Made by a program: the position numbers and the translations under genes. Below the pieces are notes generated by a model. The model saw only the letters and a program-made list of their open reading frames with translations. It was not told the DNA's origin and did not search any database. From contig NZ_JANFNG010000010.1 in the NCBI RefSeq assembly GCF_024436035.1, forward strand, positions 1 to 64,000: a stretch of 64,000 nt of DNA, read 5' to 3'. Origin of the DNA: Streptomyces humicola. GTDB taxonomy: Bacteria; Actinomycetota; Actinomycetes; Streptomycetales; Streptomycetaceae. Of the stretch, positions 53,216-61,899 are shown piece after piece (the first letter of the stretch is position 1; the number at the start of each line of letters is the position of its first letter).

Positions 53216-53219
53216 GAGA

Positions 53220-54161
53220 TCACCCTCCCGCCTGGATCAGTCCGCTGCGGCGGCGCATCAGCAGCGCGGTGAACGCCATGGCGAGGGCGAACAGCACGAG
53301 GGCGATGACGCACGCCGAGCCGGTGTCGAAGCGCTGGAATCCGAGGTTGTAGACGAGTTGGGGCAGGGTGAGCGTCGACTGGTCGGGGTATCCGGGTTCG
53401 AACTGCTGGCCCGAGTTGCCGATGACCCCGCTGGCGACCTGGCCCGCGATCATCGGCTGCGTGTAGTACTGCATGGTTTCGATGACGCCGGTGACGACGG
53501 CGAACATCACAATCGGTGAGATGTTGGGGAGCGTCACATAGCGGAACCGCTGCCACGCTCCCGCGCCGTCGAGCTCGGCCGCCTCGTACTGCTCGGCCGG
53601 CACGTCGAGCAGCGCGGCCATGAAGATCACCATCAGGTCACCGATGCCCCACAGGGCGAGCATCGTCAGCGCGGGCTTCGACCAGTTCGGGTCGTTGAAC
53701 CAGCCCGGCTGAGGCAGCCCGATCGTGCCGAGGATGTGGTTGACCGGTCCCGTGCCGGGGTTGAGCAGAAAGGCGAAGGCCATGGTCGCGGCGACCGGCG
53801 GGGCGAGGTACGGCAGATAGAAGGCGGTGCGGAAGAACCCGGCGCCTGTTTTGATCTTCGTGATCAGCAGCCCTATTCCGAGGCCGAAGACGACGCGGGC
53901 GCTCACCATCACCGCTACCAGCCACAGGGTGTTGCGCAACGCGGGCCAGAACATGGGGTACTGGGTGAAGACATAGACCCAGTTGGCAGCGCCGGTGAAA
54001 GCCGGGGGCCGGAATCCGTCGTACTTCATGAACGAGAAGTAGACGGTGGACAGGAGCGGATAGACGAAGAAGAAGCCGAATCCGAGCAGCCAGGGGGAGA
54101 GGAAGGCCAGCGTCCGCAGCGCCGAGCGGCATTGCCTGCCGTGCAGGGTGAGCGCCGTCAT
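53220..54161 (-). CDS. csnF: Sugar ABC transporter permease (MalF type), CsnF
   Basis: A 313-residue permease with six predicted helices, opening with LAFLSPWLLGFGFFFVYPLL, typical of MalF-type subunits. The EAA loop is EQYEAAELDGAGAWQRFRYV followed by TLPNISP. It pairs with the MalG-type permease to form the channel for the substrate of the binding lipoprotein. Its ATG overlaps the binding-protein stop by four bases (54158-54161). Confidence 0.88.
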   Translation of the reverse strand: MTALTLHGRQCRSALRTLAFLSPWLLGFGFFFVYPLLSTVYFSFMKYDGFRPPAFTGAANWVYVFTQYPMFWPALRNTLWLVAVMVSARVVFGLGIGLLITKIKTGAGFFRTAFYLPYLAPPVAATMAFAFLLNPGTGPVNHILGTIGLPQPGWFNDPNWSKPALTMLALWGIGDLMVIFMAALLDVPAEQYEAAELDGAGAWQRFRYVTLPNISPIVMFAVVTGVIETMQYYTQPMIAGQVASGVIGNSGQQFEPGYPDQSTLTLPQLVYNLGFQRFDTGSACVIALVLFALAMAFTALLMRRRSGLIQAGG

Positions 54162-55495
54162 GGTGTCGCCTGGGCGATGTCGCGATCGACCTGCTGGTCG
54201 ACCCGGTCCAGTCCGGCCTTGAGATCAGTGGCTTTGCCGGACTCGTAGGCGTAGGCGAAGTCCTGCAGCGTGACCTGGTACTGGCCGCCGTTCGGGCTCG
54301 ACGGTGTGGTGTTGCTGGCCGGGTTAAGCGCGATCGACAGGAACGTGCGGAAATTGTCGTCCGCCTGGAGCTTCGGGGACTTCAGCGCCGCAAAGGTGGA
54401 CGGGACGTTGTGGATCTCATTGGCGAAGTTCACGACCGCGTCGGTGTGGGTGGTCAGGTACTTCACGAACTCCCAGGCGGCATTCTGCTTCGCGCTGTAC
54501 GCCGAGATCCCGATGATCGTGCCGGAGAGATATCCCTTGCCGTACGACGAGGCCTGGTCGTCCGGTACGGGCATCGGTGCGACGCCGATGGGGAAGGAGA
54601 CGCCCGCGTCCTTGGCCATGCCGAGGCGCCATTCGCCGTCGATGGCCATGGCGACCTGGCCGGTGTGGAAGGGGTTCTTGGGCCCGAATTCGTCGCCGAA
54701 GGTGTTGCGGTACCTTTCCAGTTCGGTGAATCCGCCGAGGGCGTTCACCAGGTTCTTCTGCCAGGTGAACATCGCGGTGAACGCCGGGTCGGTGGCCATC
54801 TGGGCCTTGCCCTGGGCGTTGAAGTACGTGGGGCTCCACTGGGCCGCGAGGTGCCCTGGCGTGGACTCGTACCCGTGGAAGTCCGGCATGAAGCCGAGCT
54901 GCGCGTAAGAATCCCCTTGCGGTTTGGTGAGTTTGACCGCGTCGGCGGTGAACTGTGACATCGTGCGCGGCGGCGAGGCGATACCGGCCGCTTTGAAGGC
55001 GTTCTTGTTGTAGTAGAGCCCGTAGGCGTCGCCGAGCAGGGGCAGCGTGCAGCGCGTCCCCTTGTACTGGGTGTAATCCAGCATGGGTTTCGGAAAGGTC
55101 GCTGCAGGGTCGATTCCGGACCGCTCCAGGAACGGGCCGAGATCGGTGAGCGCGCCCGAGGAACAGAACTCGCCGACGTTGTCCGTGGTGAATGACGAGA
55201 CGACATCGGGCGCATCGGAACCGCCCGTCCGCAGCCCCTGGTTGATCTTGTCATCAGTGACATTGGAGACCGCGTGCACATGGATGGCGGGGTGCGTCTT
55301 CTCGAAGCCCGCGATGTCGTCGTTGATCGCCTTGAGTTCGTCCGGCGCGCTCCAGCCGTGCCAGAAGTTGATCGTCACCGGTTTGTTCGGGTCGTCATCG
55401 GCCTGCGTCGTGCTCTGCCCGGTACAGGCGGAGACCAGCAGGGATATCGAGGCGGCGGCCGCGAGAGCGGCGCACGCCCGGGACAGTGCGGACAT
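54158..55495 (-). CDS. csnE: Sugar-binding lipoprotein, CsnE
   Basis: A 445-residue extracellular solute-binding protein family 1 lipoprotein. The signal has a lipobox LVSAC, with lipidated Cys near residue 22. The mature fold includes 'ITINFWHGWSAPDELKAIND'-like start (VTINFWHGWSAP), 'MAIDGEWRLGMAKDAGV' and a Trp-rich cleft. The ATG at 55495 has GGAGGAG upstream, so the longer open frame is rejected. It captures the substrate, in the csn system chitosan oligosaccharides, for the CsnFG permease. It is first in the operon after the ROK regulator gene. Confidence 0.87.
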   Translation of the reverse strand: MSALSRACAALAAAASISLLVSACTGQSTTQADDDPNKPVTINFWHGWSAPDELKAINDDIAGFEKTHPAIHVHAVSNVTDDKINQGLRTGGSDAPDVVSSFTTDNVGEFCSSGALTDLGPFLERSGIDPAATFPKPMLDYTQYKGTRCTLPLLGDAYGLYYNKNAFKAAGIASPPRTMSQFTADAVKLTKPQGDSYAQLGFMPDFHGYESTPGHLAAQWSPTYFNAQGKAQMATDPAFTAMFTWQKNLVNALGGFTELERYRNTFGDEFGPKNPFHTGQVAMAIDGEWRLGMAKDAGVSFPIGVAPMPVPDDQASSYGKGYLSGTIIGISAYSAKQNAAWEFVKYLTTHTDAVVNFANEIHNVPSTFAALKSPKLQADDNFRTFLSIALNPASNTTPSSPNGGQYQVTLQDFAYAYESGKATDLKAGLDRVDQQVDRDIAQATP

Positions 55496-55604
55496 GCTGC
55501 TCCTCCAGGGGTACGTGCGGTACGCGTGGGGGTGTGCGGAGCGTGCGGGTGTTCCGTGCGGGTGGTTCGTGCCGGGCCGAGACCGGGCCGAGAGGCCGAG
55601 CCGC

Positions 55605-56828
55605 TCAGCCGGCCGAGGTGTCGAAGATGTCGTCGCGGGCTGCGGCCAGCGCCCGTTGCACCGCGCCGACGAGCACCGGGTCGTCCTCCAGCGCGCCGAG
55701 CAGCACCCGCGGGCGCGGGATGGCCACCTGGTAGAGCTGGTCCTCGATGCGCGTCCGCAGCGCCTCACCGCCCGCCGTCACCACGCCACCGGAGAGCACG
55801 ACGAGTTGCGGGTCGAGGACGGCGACGATCGAGGCGAGCCCGGTGGCGAACCGTGCCGCCAGCTCGTCCAGCACCGCCTCGCCGTCCGGCCCGTCGCCGG
55901 CCGCTCGCGCCACGGCCTCCTGCGGGGTGCGCGCCTTGATGCCGCCCTGCCGCGCGAGCTTGAGCACCGCATCGCCGCCCGCCAGCTCCTGGAAGCCGCC
56001 GGTGTTGGCACGGGTGACGTTGTGCAGGACGGGCGCACCGGGCACCGGCATGTAGCCGACCTCGCCCGCGCCGCCAGTCGCCCCCCGGTGCAGCCGCCCG
56101 CCGAGCACGATGGCCGCGCCGATGCCCTCCTCGACCCAGAACAGCACGAAGTCCTCGCACCCCGCCGCCGCGCCGAGGCTCCGTTCCGCGACGGCCGCGA
56201 GGTTGACGTCGTTCTCCACGGCGAGCGGGGTGCCGAGCGCCTCGCGCAGCTCGTCCAGGAGGCCGGGCGAGTGCCAGCCGGGTACGTGGCCTGCGTACCG
56301 CAGCGTGTTCGTCGCCGGGTCGAGGGCGCCCGGGATGCCGATCACCAGGCGGTTGAGCCGCGAGCGGTCGATCCCGGCGTCCTTCGCCGCTCCCTCGACC
56401 GCCTCGACGACCCGGGTGACGGTGCGGGCGGTCTGCCGTGCGGCGGAGCGGGCGGGGGCGCGGCCCTTGGTGGGGACGGTGTGGCGGCCGCGCAGCTCGC
56501 CGGCGATGTCGGCGACGGCGGCGACGATGCGGTCGGGGGTGACGTCGAGCGCCGCCACGTACCCCGCGTCCGGGTTCACCCGGTACAGCTGGGCGCCCGG
56601 CCCTGGCCGTCCGGCCGTCGTGCCGGTGGCGACGACGAGGCCGGCGCTCTCCAGGCGGGCGAGCAGCTGGGAGGCGGTGGGCTTCGACAGGCCGGTCAGC
56701 TCGCCGATCCGGGTCCGTGACAGCGGTCCGTGTTCGAGCAGCAGGTCGAGCGCGGCGCGGTCGTTCATCGCGCGCAGTACCCGCGGCGTACCCGGCGTAC
56801 CGGGGGTCCCCGGAGTCTTCCCGGTCAC
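55605..56828 (-). CDS. csnR: ROK-family repressor, CsnR
   Basis: A 407-residue ROK repressor. The N-terminal winged helix (RTRIGELTGLSKPTASQLLA, residues about 35-90) follows a TPGTPGT repeat. The sugar-binding ROK domain has 'AALDVTPDRIVAAVADIAGE', 'VIGIPGALDP' and 'ALGTPLAVENDVNLAAVAER'. The conserved AGE(V/I)GH reads AGEVGYMPV, with Tyr for His, and the usual Cys zinc cluster is absent. GTG at 56828 has GGAGG eight bases upstream; ATG 20 codons later is possible. It probably represses the operon until glucosamine oligomers appear, through the operator at 56851-56885. Confidence 0.85.
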   Translation of the reverse strand: MTGKTPGTPGTPGTPRVLRAMNDRAALDLLLEHGPLSRTRIGELTGLSKPTASQLLARLESAGLVVATGTTAGRPGPGAQLYRVNPDAGYVAALDVTPDRIVAAVADIAGELRGRHTVPTKGRAPARSAARQTARTVTRVVEAVEGAAKDAGIDRSRLNRLVIGIPGALDPATNTLRYAGHVPGWHSPGLLDELREALGTPLAVENDVNLAAVAERSLGAAAGCEDFVLFWVEEGIGAAIVLGGRLHRGATGGAGEVGYMPVPGAPVLHNVTRANTGGFQELAGGDAVLKLARQGGIKARTPQEAVARAAGDGPDGEAVLDELAARFATGLASIVAVLDPQLVVLSGGVVTAGGEALRTRIEDQLYQVAIPRPRVLLGALEDDPVLVGAVQRALAAARDDIFDTSAG

Positions 56829-56850
56829 GGTCCTGGCCTCCCCGGTAGTG

Positions 56851-56885
56851 TTAGGAAGCTTTCCTATTGGTGATAGGAAAGCTAG
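56851..56885. promoter_or_regulatory. Tandem ROK operator upstream of csnR
   Basis: TTAGGAAGCTTTCCTA (56851-56866) is followed after six bases by ATAGGAAAGCTAG (56873-56885). Both match the AGGAAA/TTTCCT palindrome pattern I recall for CsnR and related ROK repressors. The site lies 22 bases upstream of the csnR start codon, where binding would block transcription. Confidence 0.7.
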
Positions 56886-56950
56886 GCCCCCCGGGGGGCG
56901 TCGTCAAGGGTGGGATCGCCGCAGGCGCTACGTCTTCGCGGGGGCGGCCG

Positions 56951-58030
56951 TCACTTCTGCAGATGCGGGCCCGAGGGCTCCCCGGTGGGCAGCGGTGTGG
57001 CCCTGCTCGCCTGGGGCGAGCTCGGATTGGCGAGCGCCGACGGCGGGGCGACCGACGCCGCCGCATCCGCGGCGTCCTGCGGTATCTGCTCCGGCGTGCC
57101 GCCGAGGAACCCGATTCCCGCCTCGTCGAACGACTTCTTGATCCGCCAGCGCAGCTCGCGCGCCACCCCGGCCGCCTTGCCCGGCATGGTCTTCGCCTGG
57201 GCCCGGATCACCACGCTCTCCGGGCTCACCTCCTCCAGGCCCAGCACCTGGACCGGCTCCCACAGCGTCTCGTCCCACGGCTCGTCCTTGGCCATGTCCT
57301 CCGCCGTCGCGGCGATGAGCGCCCGCGCCCGGTCGAGGTCCTCCCCGTAGCCGACCTGCACGTCGACGACCGCGGTCGACCAGCCCTGGCTGAGGTTGCC
57401 GATCCGCTTGACCTCGCCGTTGCGCACGTACCAGATCTCGCCGTTGTCGCCCCGCAGCTTCGTCACCCGCAGGCCGACCTCGATCACCGTGCCGGTCGCG
57501 ACGCCCGCGTCGATCACGTCTCCGACGCCGTACTGGTCCTCGAGGATCATGAACACGCCGGAGAGGAAGTCGGTGACGAGGTTGCGCGCGCCGAAACCGA
57601 CCGCGACACCCGCCACACCGGCACTGGCCAGCAGCGGGGCAAGATCGATGTGGAGCGAGGAGAGCACCATCAGTGCCGCGGTGCCCAGGATCACGAACGA
57701 TGCGACGCTGCGCAGCACCGAGCCGATCGCCTCGCTGCGCTGGCGACGCCGCTCCGCGTTGACCAGCAGCCCGCCCAGCGCGCCGCCCTGTGCGCTCGCC
57801 TCGGCACCGCGGTTCATCCGGGCGATGAGCTGGGTGATCATCCGCCGTACGACGGCTCGCAGCACCACCGCGATCGCCAGGATGATCAAGATCTCTATGC
57901 CGGTGGAGAGCCAGTTCACCCAGTGATTCTCGACGTAGCTCGCCAAGCCGTTGGCGGACTGAGTGGCGCGCGTCACGGCGACGGCGGGGCTAGTCGGAGC
58001 GTCGGCGGTCGTGGACCAGGACCCGGGCAC
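56951..58030 (-). CDS. MscS-type mechanosensitive channel
   Basis: A 359-residue small-conductance mechanosensitive channel. Helices near residues 45-65 and 110-165 precede the MscS core with pore-lining 'AGVAGVAVGFGARNLVTDFL', then the beta domain 'DQYGVGDVIDAGVATGTVIE' and 'TKLRGDNGEIWYVRNGEVKR'. It releases osmolytes during hypo-osmotic shock. The C-terminal 50 residues are Pro/Ala-rich. GTG at 58030 has GGAGGG upstream. It lies upstream of csnR on the same strand but is separated by the operator region. Confidence 0.9.
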   Translation of the reverse strand: MPGSWSTTADAPTSPAVAVTRATQSANGLASYVENHWVNWLSTGIEILIILAIAVVLRAVVRRMITQLIARMNRGAEASAQGGALGGLLVNAERRRQRSEAIGSVLRSVASFVILGTAALMVLSSLHIDLAPLLASAGVAGVAVGFGARNLVTDFLSGVFMILEDQYGVGDVIDAGVATGTVIEVGLRVTKLRGDNGEIWYVRNGEVKRIGNLSQGWSTAVVDVQVGYGEDLDRARALIAATAEDMAKDEPWDETLWEPVQVLGLEEVSPESVVIRAQAKTMPGKAAGVARELRWRIKKSFDEAGIGFLGGTPEQIPQDAADAAASVAPPSALANPSSPQASRATPLPTGEPSGPHLQK

Positions 58031-58173
58031 AGCTGAGAACCCTCCATGGAGAAGACCTGCCCGCCAGGTGCGGGATCTGTGAAAAGTGCGGGCAGTCCAT
58101 CCACCCTAACGGTGCAATCTTTGGCCTTTCCCCGTCATTCCGTAGGGCTCCGTCCGAAATGATGGGATGTAAA

Positions 58174-58232
58174 GAGGTGTGGTCGAAAACACCTCGAGCT
58201 CGTTACCTGGTCATGGTGGCGCCACGACCAGG
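58174..58232. promoter_or_regulatory. Two hairpins upstream of the HNH gene
   Basis: GAGGTGT...ACACCTC (58174-58195, eight-base loop) is followed by a longer hairpin (58206-58232). The second pairs CCTGGTC with GACCAGG and has the perfect palindrome GTGGCGCCAC at its centre. They lie in the 272-base gap between divergent genes. A regulatory or attenuator role is possible. Confidence 0.45.
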
Positions 58233-58302
58233 CTTCCGGCGACACTGAGGGGAGATCGTCCCGGCGCGAGCCACGCGCCGCCGGCGTACAAGGGAGGCAT
58301 CC

Positions 58303-58839
58303 GTGCCGCATGTCCTGGTCCTCAACGCGTCGTACGAGCCGCTCGGCGTCGTACCGCTCCGCCGCGCGCTCGTTCTCGTCCTCAATGACAAGGCCGTATG
58401 CCTCGAGGAATCCGGCGCCCTGATGCACAGCGCGACCCGCGCCCTACCGGCGCCCAGCGTCGTCAAGCTCAACAGATTCGTCAGGGTCCCCTTTCGGGGA
58501 CCCGTCCCGCTCACCCGCCGGGCGCTCTTCGCTCGCGACGGCGGCAAATGCGCGTACTGCGGAAGCGCCGCAACCAGCGTCGACCACGTCATCCCGCGCA
58601 GTCGCGGAGGCCAGCACTCCTGGGACAACGTGGTCGCCGCGTGTCGCCGCTGCAACCACGTCAAAGCCGACCGTCACGTCTCCGAGCTCGGCTGGCGCCT
58701 GCGCCATCAGCCGGCTCCGCCGACGGGCCTGGCGTGGCGGATCATCGGCACGGGCCATAGGGACCCGCGCTGGCTGCCATACCTGCAGCCATACGGCGCG
58801 GAGGACGCGATGGCCCGGATAGACGGCATCTCTGCCTGA
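58303..58839 (+). CDS. HNH endonuclease
   Basis: A 178-residue HNH-family nuclease. The HNH core is KCAYCGSAATSVDHVIPRSR, then GGQHSWDNVVAACRRCNHVK, with two CxxC pairs and the D-H catalytic motif. An N-terminal domain (LNASYEPLGVVPLRRALVLV) is shared with a common actinobacterial chromosomal family of unknown target. GTG at 58303 has GGGAGG upstream. It is convergent with the galactosidase gene. This family is widely conserved and need not be mobile. Confidence 0.87.
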   Translation: MPHVLVLNASYEPLGVVPLRRALVLVLNDKAVCLEESGALMHSATRALPAPSVVKLNRFVRVPFRGPVPLTRRALFARDGGKCAYCGSAATSVDHVIPRSRGGQHSWDNVVAACRRCNHVKADRHVSELGWRLRHQPAPPTGLAWRIIGTGHRDPRWLPYLQPYGAEDAMARIDGISA

Positions 58840-58889
58840 TATCCGGGTCATCGCGTTTTGTCATCCCTGTCAGCCGGGCGGTGCGTCGG

Positions 58890-61046
58890 TCACATGACGG
58901 AGATCGCGAAGATGTGAATGGCGCTGTCGCCCGGCAGCGTCACCGTCGCGATCTGCTTGCCCGCGGTCAGCGGGATCGTGTTGCTGAAGACGTCGTAGTC
59001 GGTGCCGAAGTTCGCGGGCCCGGACGGGGTGTCGCGGTGATCGGTGATGATCGCCACCTTCGCGCCGTAGGCGTCGGTCGGGGAGCAGCACCAGTTGGGG
59101 AAGCCGAGCGTCCCGGTCGATGTGGTGCCGTCGGTGTACTTCACCGTCACGGTCGCGCTGTCGAAGCCTGCCTCCGCGCCGAGGAGGGCCAGCTCCGAGC
59201 CGGAACCGCTCTCCTTGATCGTGACCGCGCCGCCCGCCACGTTGTCGGGCGTACCGCTCGCCGCACTCGGCCAGGTGAAGGTGAGGCCGTTCGCCGTCAC
59301 CGTGGAGCCCGGGGTGACCCCGGCCTTCGCCAGCGCCTGCGCCGAGTAGGTGTCCCCGTTGCCGTCGAAGTCCCCGGCCGTCGGTGCGGACTCGTCGGTG
59401 ACGGCGGCATTGTTGAACGCCTGCGCGAGATTGTCGTACGGCAGGTCGTAGAGCACCGTCGAATCGGCCGAGGTGTTCTGCTGCCGTCCCAGGGAGGCGT
59501 AGCCGGCGGTCGCGGTGAGCGTGTCGGTGGACCGCCCCGGGGGAGGGGCGGGTGCGATCACGGTGAAGGCGGCGGTGGCGCTGCCTCCGGCGCCGACCTT
59601 CCCCAGCGGTACGGACGAGGGCTCGACGCGCCAGCCCGCGGGAGCGTGCAGCGAGACGGAAGCGCCGTTCAGCGGGTTCGGTCCGTCATCGGAGAGGCTG
59701 ACCGGCACCGAGACGCTCTTGCCGCCGGGGAAGGAACGCTGCGTGACACTCAGCACGGTCGCCGACGGCGCGGAGGCGCCGTGCGTGGGCGAGACCCGGT
59801 AGATCACGGTGCCGTGCGGCGGGACGGTGGCCGCGATGGTCCCCGTACTCGTCGTGACCTTCTTGCTCACCAGGTCCTTGAGCGTGACGTTGCCCGTGCC
59901 GGAGAACCCGACCGTCGTGGCGTGGGTGGTGATGGTCTGTGCACGGTCGTTCTTGTTGAACAGCACGACCGCGCGGTCGCCGTTCGCAAGCGGCTTGGAC
60001 AGCACGTCGTAGCCGCCGCCCGTCTGCACCACCGTGCCCTGCGCGCCCAGCTTGTCCTGGTCGACGGCGATGACGTCCTTGTTGGAGACGATCGCCAGCG
60101 GGGCACCGCTCAGCGCGCCCACATCGGTGGAGAGCAGCAGCGGTGAGGCGAGCTCCGACCAGAGCGTGAACTGCGACTGCTGCTCGGTGAGGCTGAGACC
60201 GGGATTGCCGACCTCCAGCATGTCCGCGTCGTTCCAGTGGCCCGGCCCGGCGTACGGGGCGAGGCGCAGCATCGAGGTCTGCTCGTAATTGGTCAGCACG
60301 CTCTGCCAGTTGTCGGCGATGTCGTCGCCGACCCGCCACAGATTCCCCTCGTTCCCGATCCACTTCATGATCTGCCAGAAAGTGGAGTTGTCGAAGTAGT
60401 ACGCGGGCGCGGACTCCGAGAAGACGATCGGGCGCCCGGTCTTGCGCAGCGCCTCGCTCGCCTGGGTGTAGACGATCTTCGCGACGTCGGCCGCGGATGC
60501 GCCCGGGTAGTCGGAGAGGGGCTGGTAGCAGTAGTCCAGCTTCAGGTAGTCGACGCCCCATGAGGCGTACTGGCGCGCGTCCTGGTCGAAGTGACCGTAA
60601 CTGCCCGCCGCGCCCTGGCAGGTGTTGGTCCCGGCGTCCTCGTAGATGCCGAACTTCAGCCCCTCGGCGTGCAGATGGTCGCCGAGCGCCTTCATCCCCT
60701 GCGGGAAGAGCGCGGTGTCGACCTGGAGGTTGCCGTTGGCGTCGCGGGTCTTCTGCATCCAGCAGTCGTCCACGTTGACGTACGTGTAGCCGAGCTTGGA
60801 GAGCCCCTTGGCGACCAGGGCGTCGCCGGTCTTCATGAACAGGTTCTCGTTGATGTTGCACTCGTACTTGGCCCAGTCGTTGAAGCCCATGGGCGGGGTG
60901 AGCGCGAGCCCGTTGTACGAGCCGGACGGCGTGGTCGCGGGGGAGGCGGCGGCCGGCGGCCCGCTCATCCCGGCCACCCCGAGCGCCACGGCGGCAACGG
61001 CGGCGGCGACGGCGGCGAGTCTTCCGCGCTTGCGGAACGTTCGCAT
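58890..61046 (-). CDS. Secreted GH27 alpha-galactosidase
   Basis: A 718-residue secreted family 27 alpha-galactosidase. The signal peptide ends near residue 35 (PAAAS). The catalytic barrel (about 45-435) has TPPMGFNDWAKYECNINENL, the nucleophile Asp171 in VDYLKLDYCYQP and the acid/base segment HWNDADMLEVGNPG. A NEW3-type domain (about 440-520) and an NPCBM-like carbohydrate-binding C-terminus follow. It hydrolyses terminal alpha-galactosides outside the cell. ATG at 61046 has GAGGAG upstream; the longer frame is rejected. An inverted repeat lies at 61083-61130. Confidence 0.92.
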   Translation of the reverse strand: MRTFRKRGRLAAVAAAVAAVALGVAGMSGPPAAASPATTPSGSYNGLALTPPMGFNDWAKYECNINENLFMKTGDALVAKGLSKLGYTYVNVDDCWMQKTRDANGNLQVDTALFPQGMKALGDHLHAEGLKFGIYEDAGTNTCQGAAGSYGHFDQDARQYASWGVDYLKLDYCYQPLSDYPGASAADVAKIVYTQASEALRKTGRPIVFSESAPAYYFDNSTFWQIMKWIGNEGNLWRVGDDIADNWQSVLTNYEQTSMLRLAPYAGPGHWNDADMLEVGNPGLSLTEQQSQFTLWSELASPLLLSTDVGALSGAPLAIVSNKDVIAVDQDKLGAQGTVVQTGGGYDVLSKPLANGDRAVVLFNKNDRAQTITTHATTVGFSGTGNVTLKDLVSKKVTTSTGTIAATVPPHGTVIYRVSPTHGASAPSATVLSVTQRSFPGGKSVSVPVSLSDDGPNPLNGASVSLHAPAGWRVEPSSVPLGKVGAGGSATAAFTVIAPAPPPGRSTDTLTATAGYASLGRQQNTSADSTVLYDLPYDNLAQAFNNAAVTDESAPTAGDFDGNGDTYSAQALAKAGVTPGSTVTANGLTFTWPSAASGTPDNVAGGAVTIKESGSGSELALLGAEAGFDSATVTVKYTDGTTSTGTLGFPNWCCSPTDAYGAKVAIITDHRDTPSGPANFGTDYDVFSNTIPLTAGKQIATVTLPGDSAIHIFAISVM

Positions 61047-61082
61047 CACACGCTCCTCTGGTGGAGGGGAGGGGTTCATAGA

Positions 61083-61130
61083 GTGCGTGAAACTGCAATG
61101 TTGCTGAAGCTTCCGAGCAGATTCACGCAC
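61083..61130. promoter_or_regulatory. Long inverted repeat in the galactosidase promoter region
   Basis: GTGCGTGAA (61083-61091) and TTCACGCAC (61122-61130) are perfect inverted copies. Inside them lies the smaller palindrome GCAATGTTGC. The set is 37 bases upstream of the galactosidase start codon, a fitting place for operator binding by a sugar-responsive repressor. No regulator gene is adjacent. Confidence 0.45.
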
Positions 61131-61168
61131 GACCCCCCGTCGCGTCAACACCGCCCGACGGCCGCAGC

Positions 61169-61453
61169 GTGCGGGAGCGGGTGACGGCGTGGGAGCGCGC
61201 TCGCCGCTTCGCCTATCAGGTGGACGACTTCGGCGGCGTCATGGCCCGCCTGATGACCCGTGCGGTGGGCGAATGGACCTTCACCGGCGACGCGGCGCGC
61301 TCCCGCTTCACCTGGACGTACACGTTCTTCGCCACGAGCCGCGCTACGGCCCCGCTGGTCCGAGTGTTCGTCCGCCTCATGTGGTCCGGCTGCATGCACG
61401 GCTGCGCCGACCGCAGCGTCGCGCTCGCCGAGGCGCGCGGCCAGTCCGCGTGA
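61169..61453 (+). pseudogene. C-terminal fragment of an SRPBCC-family protein
   Basis: A 94-residue frame beginning at GTG 61169 reads VRERVTAWERARRFAYQVDD, then GEWTFTGDAARSRFTWTYTF. This is the second half of an SRPBCC (polyketide cyclase/START-like) protein of the kind whose first half normally reads as a 'W-x-V-V-x-D-x-x-R-x-P-x-W' strand. That half is missing, and the DNA upstream is the galactosidase promoter region. It looks like a truncation, though translation of the fragment cannot be excluded. Confidence 0.6.
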
Positions 61454-61482
61454 CGGGAGAGACAGCAGAGGGCGCCGCGTAC

Positions 61483-61899
61483 TCAGAGCGGGATCCGGCG
61501 CACGTTCCTCTCGTGGAGGTCGCGGGCCGAGCGGGCCAGTGTTTCGAAGTCGGCGTCGTCGTGCAACACGGTCAGGCCGTGGTGGGCGGCTGTAGCGGAT
61601 AGCAGCAGGTCGACGACGGACAGGGCGCGATGGGTTCCGCTCTGTGTGAGTCGGTACTGTGCAGCCTCAATCCATTGCCAGGCCGACTTGTGTACGGGAA
61701 CGTCCGGATACAGATCAACGAACATGTCCGTAAATGCGTCGTACTCGCTGCGGTTCCTGGCCGACGACTTGAACTCTGTTCGTTGCGGCTGACAGGAGCC
61801 CACCACGCCAGAGCTGATCGCCTCAGCCCACGCACCGCGGAGCTCCTTGTCGCGGAGGATGCGCCACAGGGCGGACGAATCGATGAGATACCGGATCAT
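61483..61899 (-). CDS. vapC: VapC-type PIN-domain toxin
   Basis: A 138-residue PIN-domain ribonuclease. The metal-binding acidic residues are present: Asp7 (YLIDSSALW), Glu42 (QRTEF), Asp97 (LSVVDLLLSA) and Asp115 (HDDADFE). VapC toxins cleave initiator tRNA or rRNA when the antitoxin decays. The ATG at 61899 overlaps the VapB stop (ATGA), the standard order of the pair. It is one of the accessory genes in the decayed end of the window. Confidence 0.88.
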   Translation of the reverse strand: MIRYLIDSSALWRILRDKELRGAWAEAISSGVVGSCQPQRTEFKSSARNRSEYDAFTDMFVDLYPDVPVHKSAWQWIEAAQYRLTQSGTHRALSVVDLLLSATAAHHGLTVLHDDADFETLARSARDLHERNVRRIPL

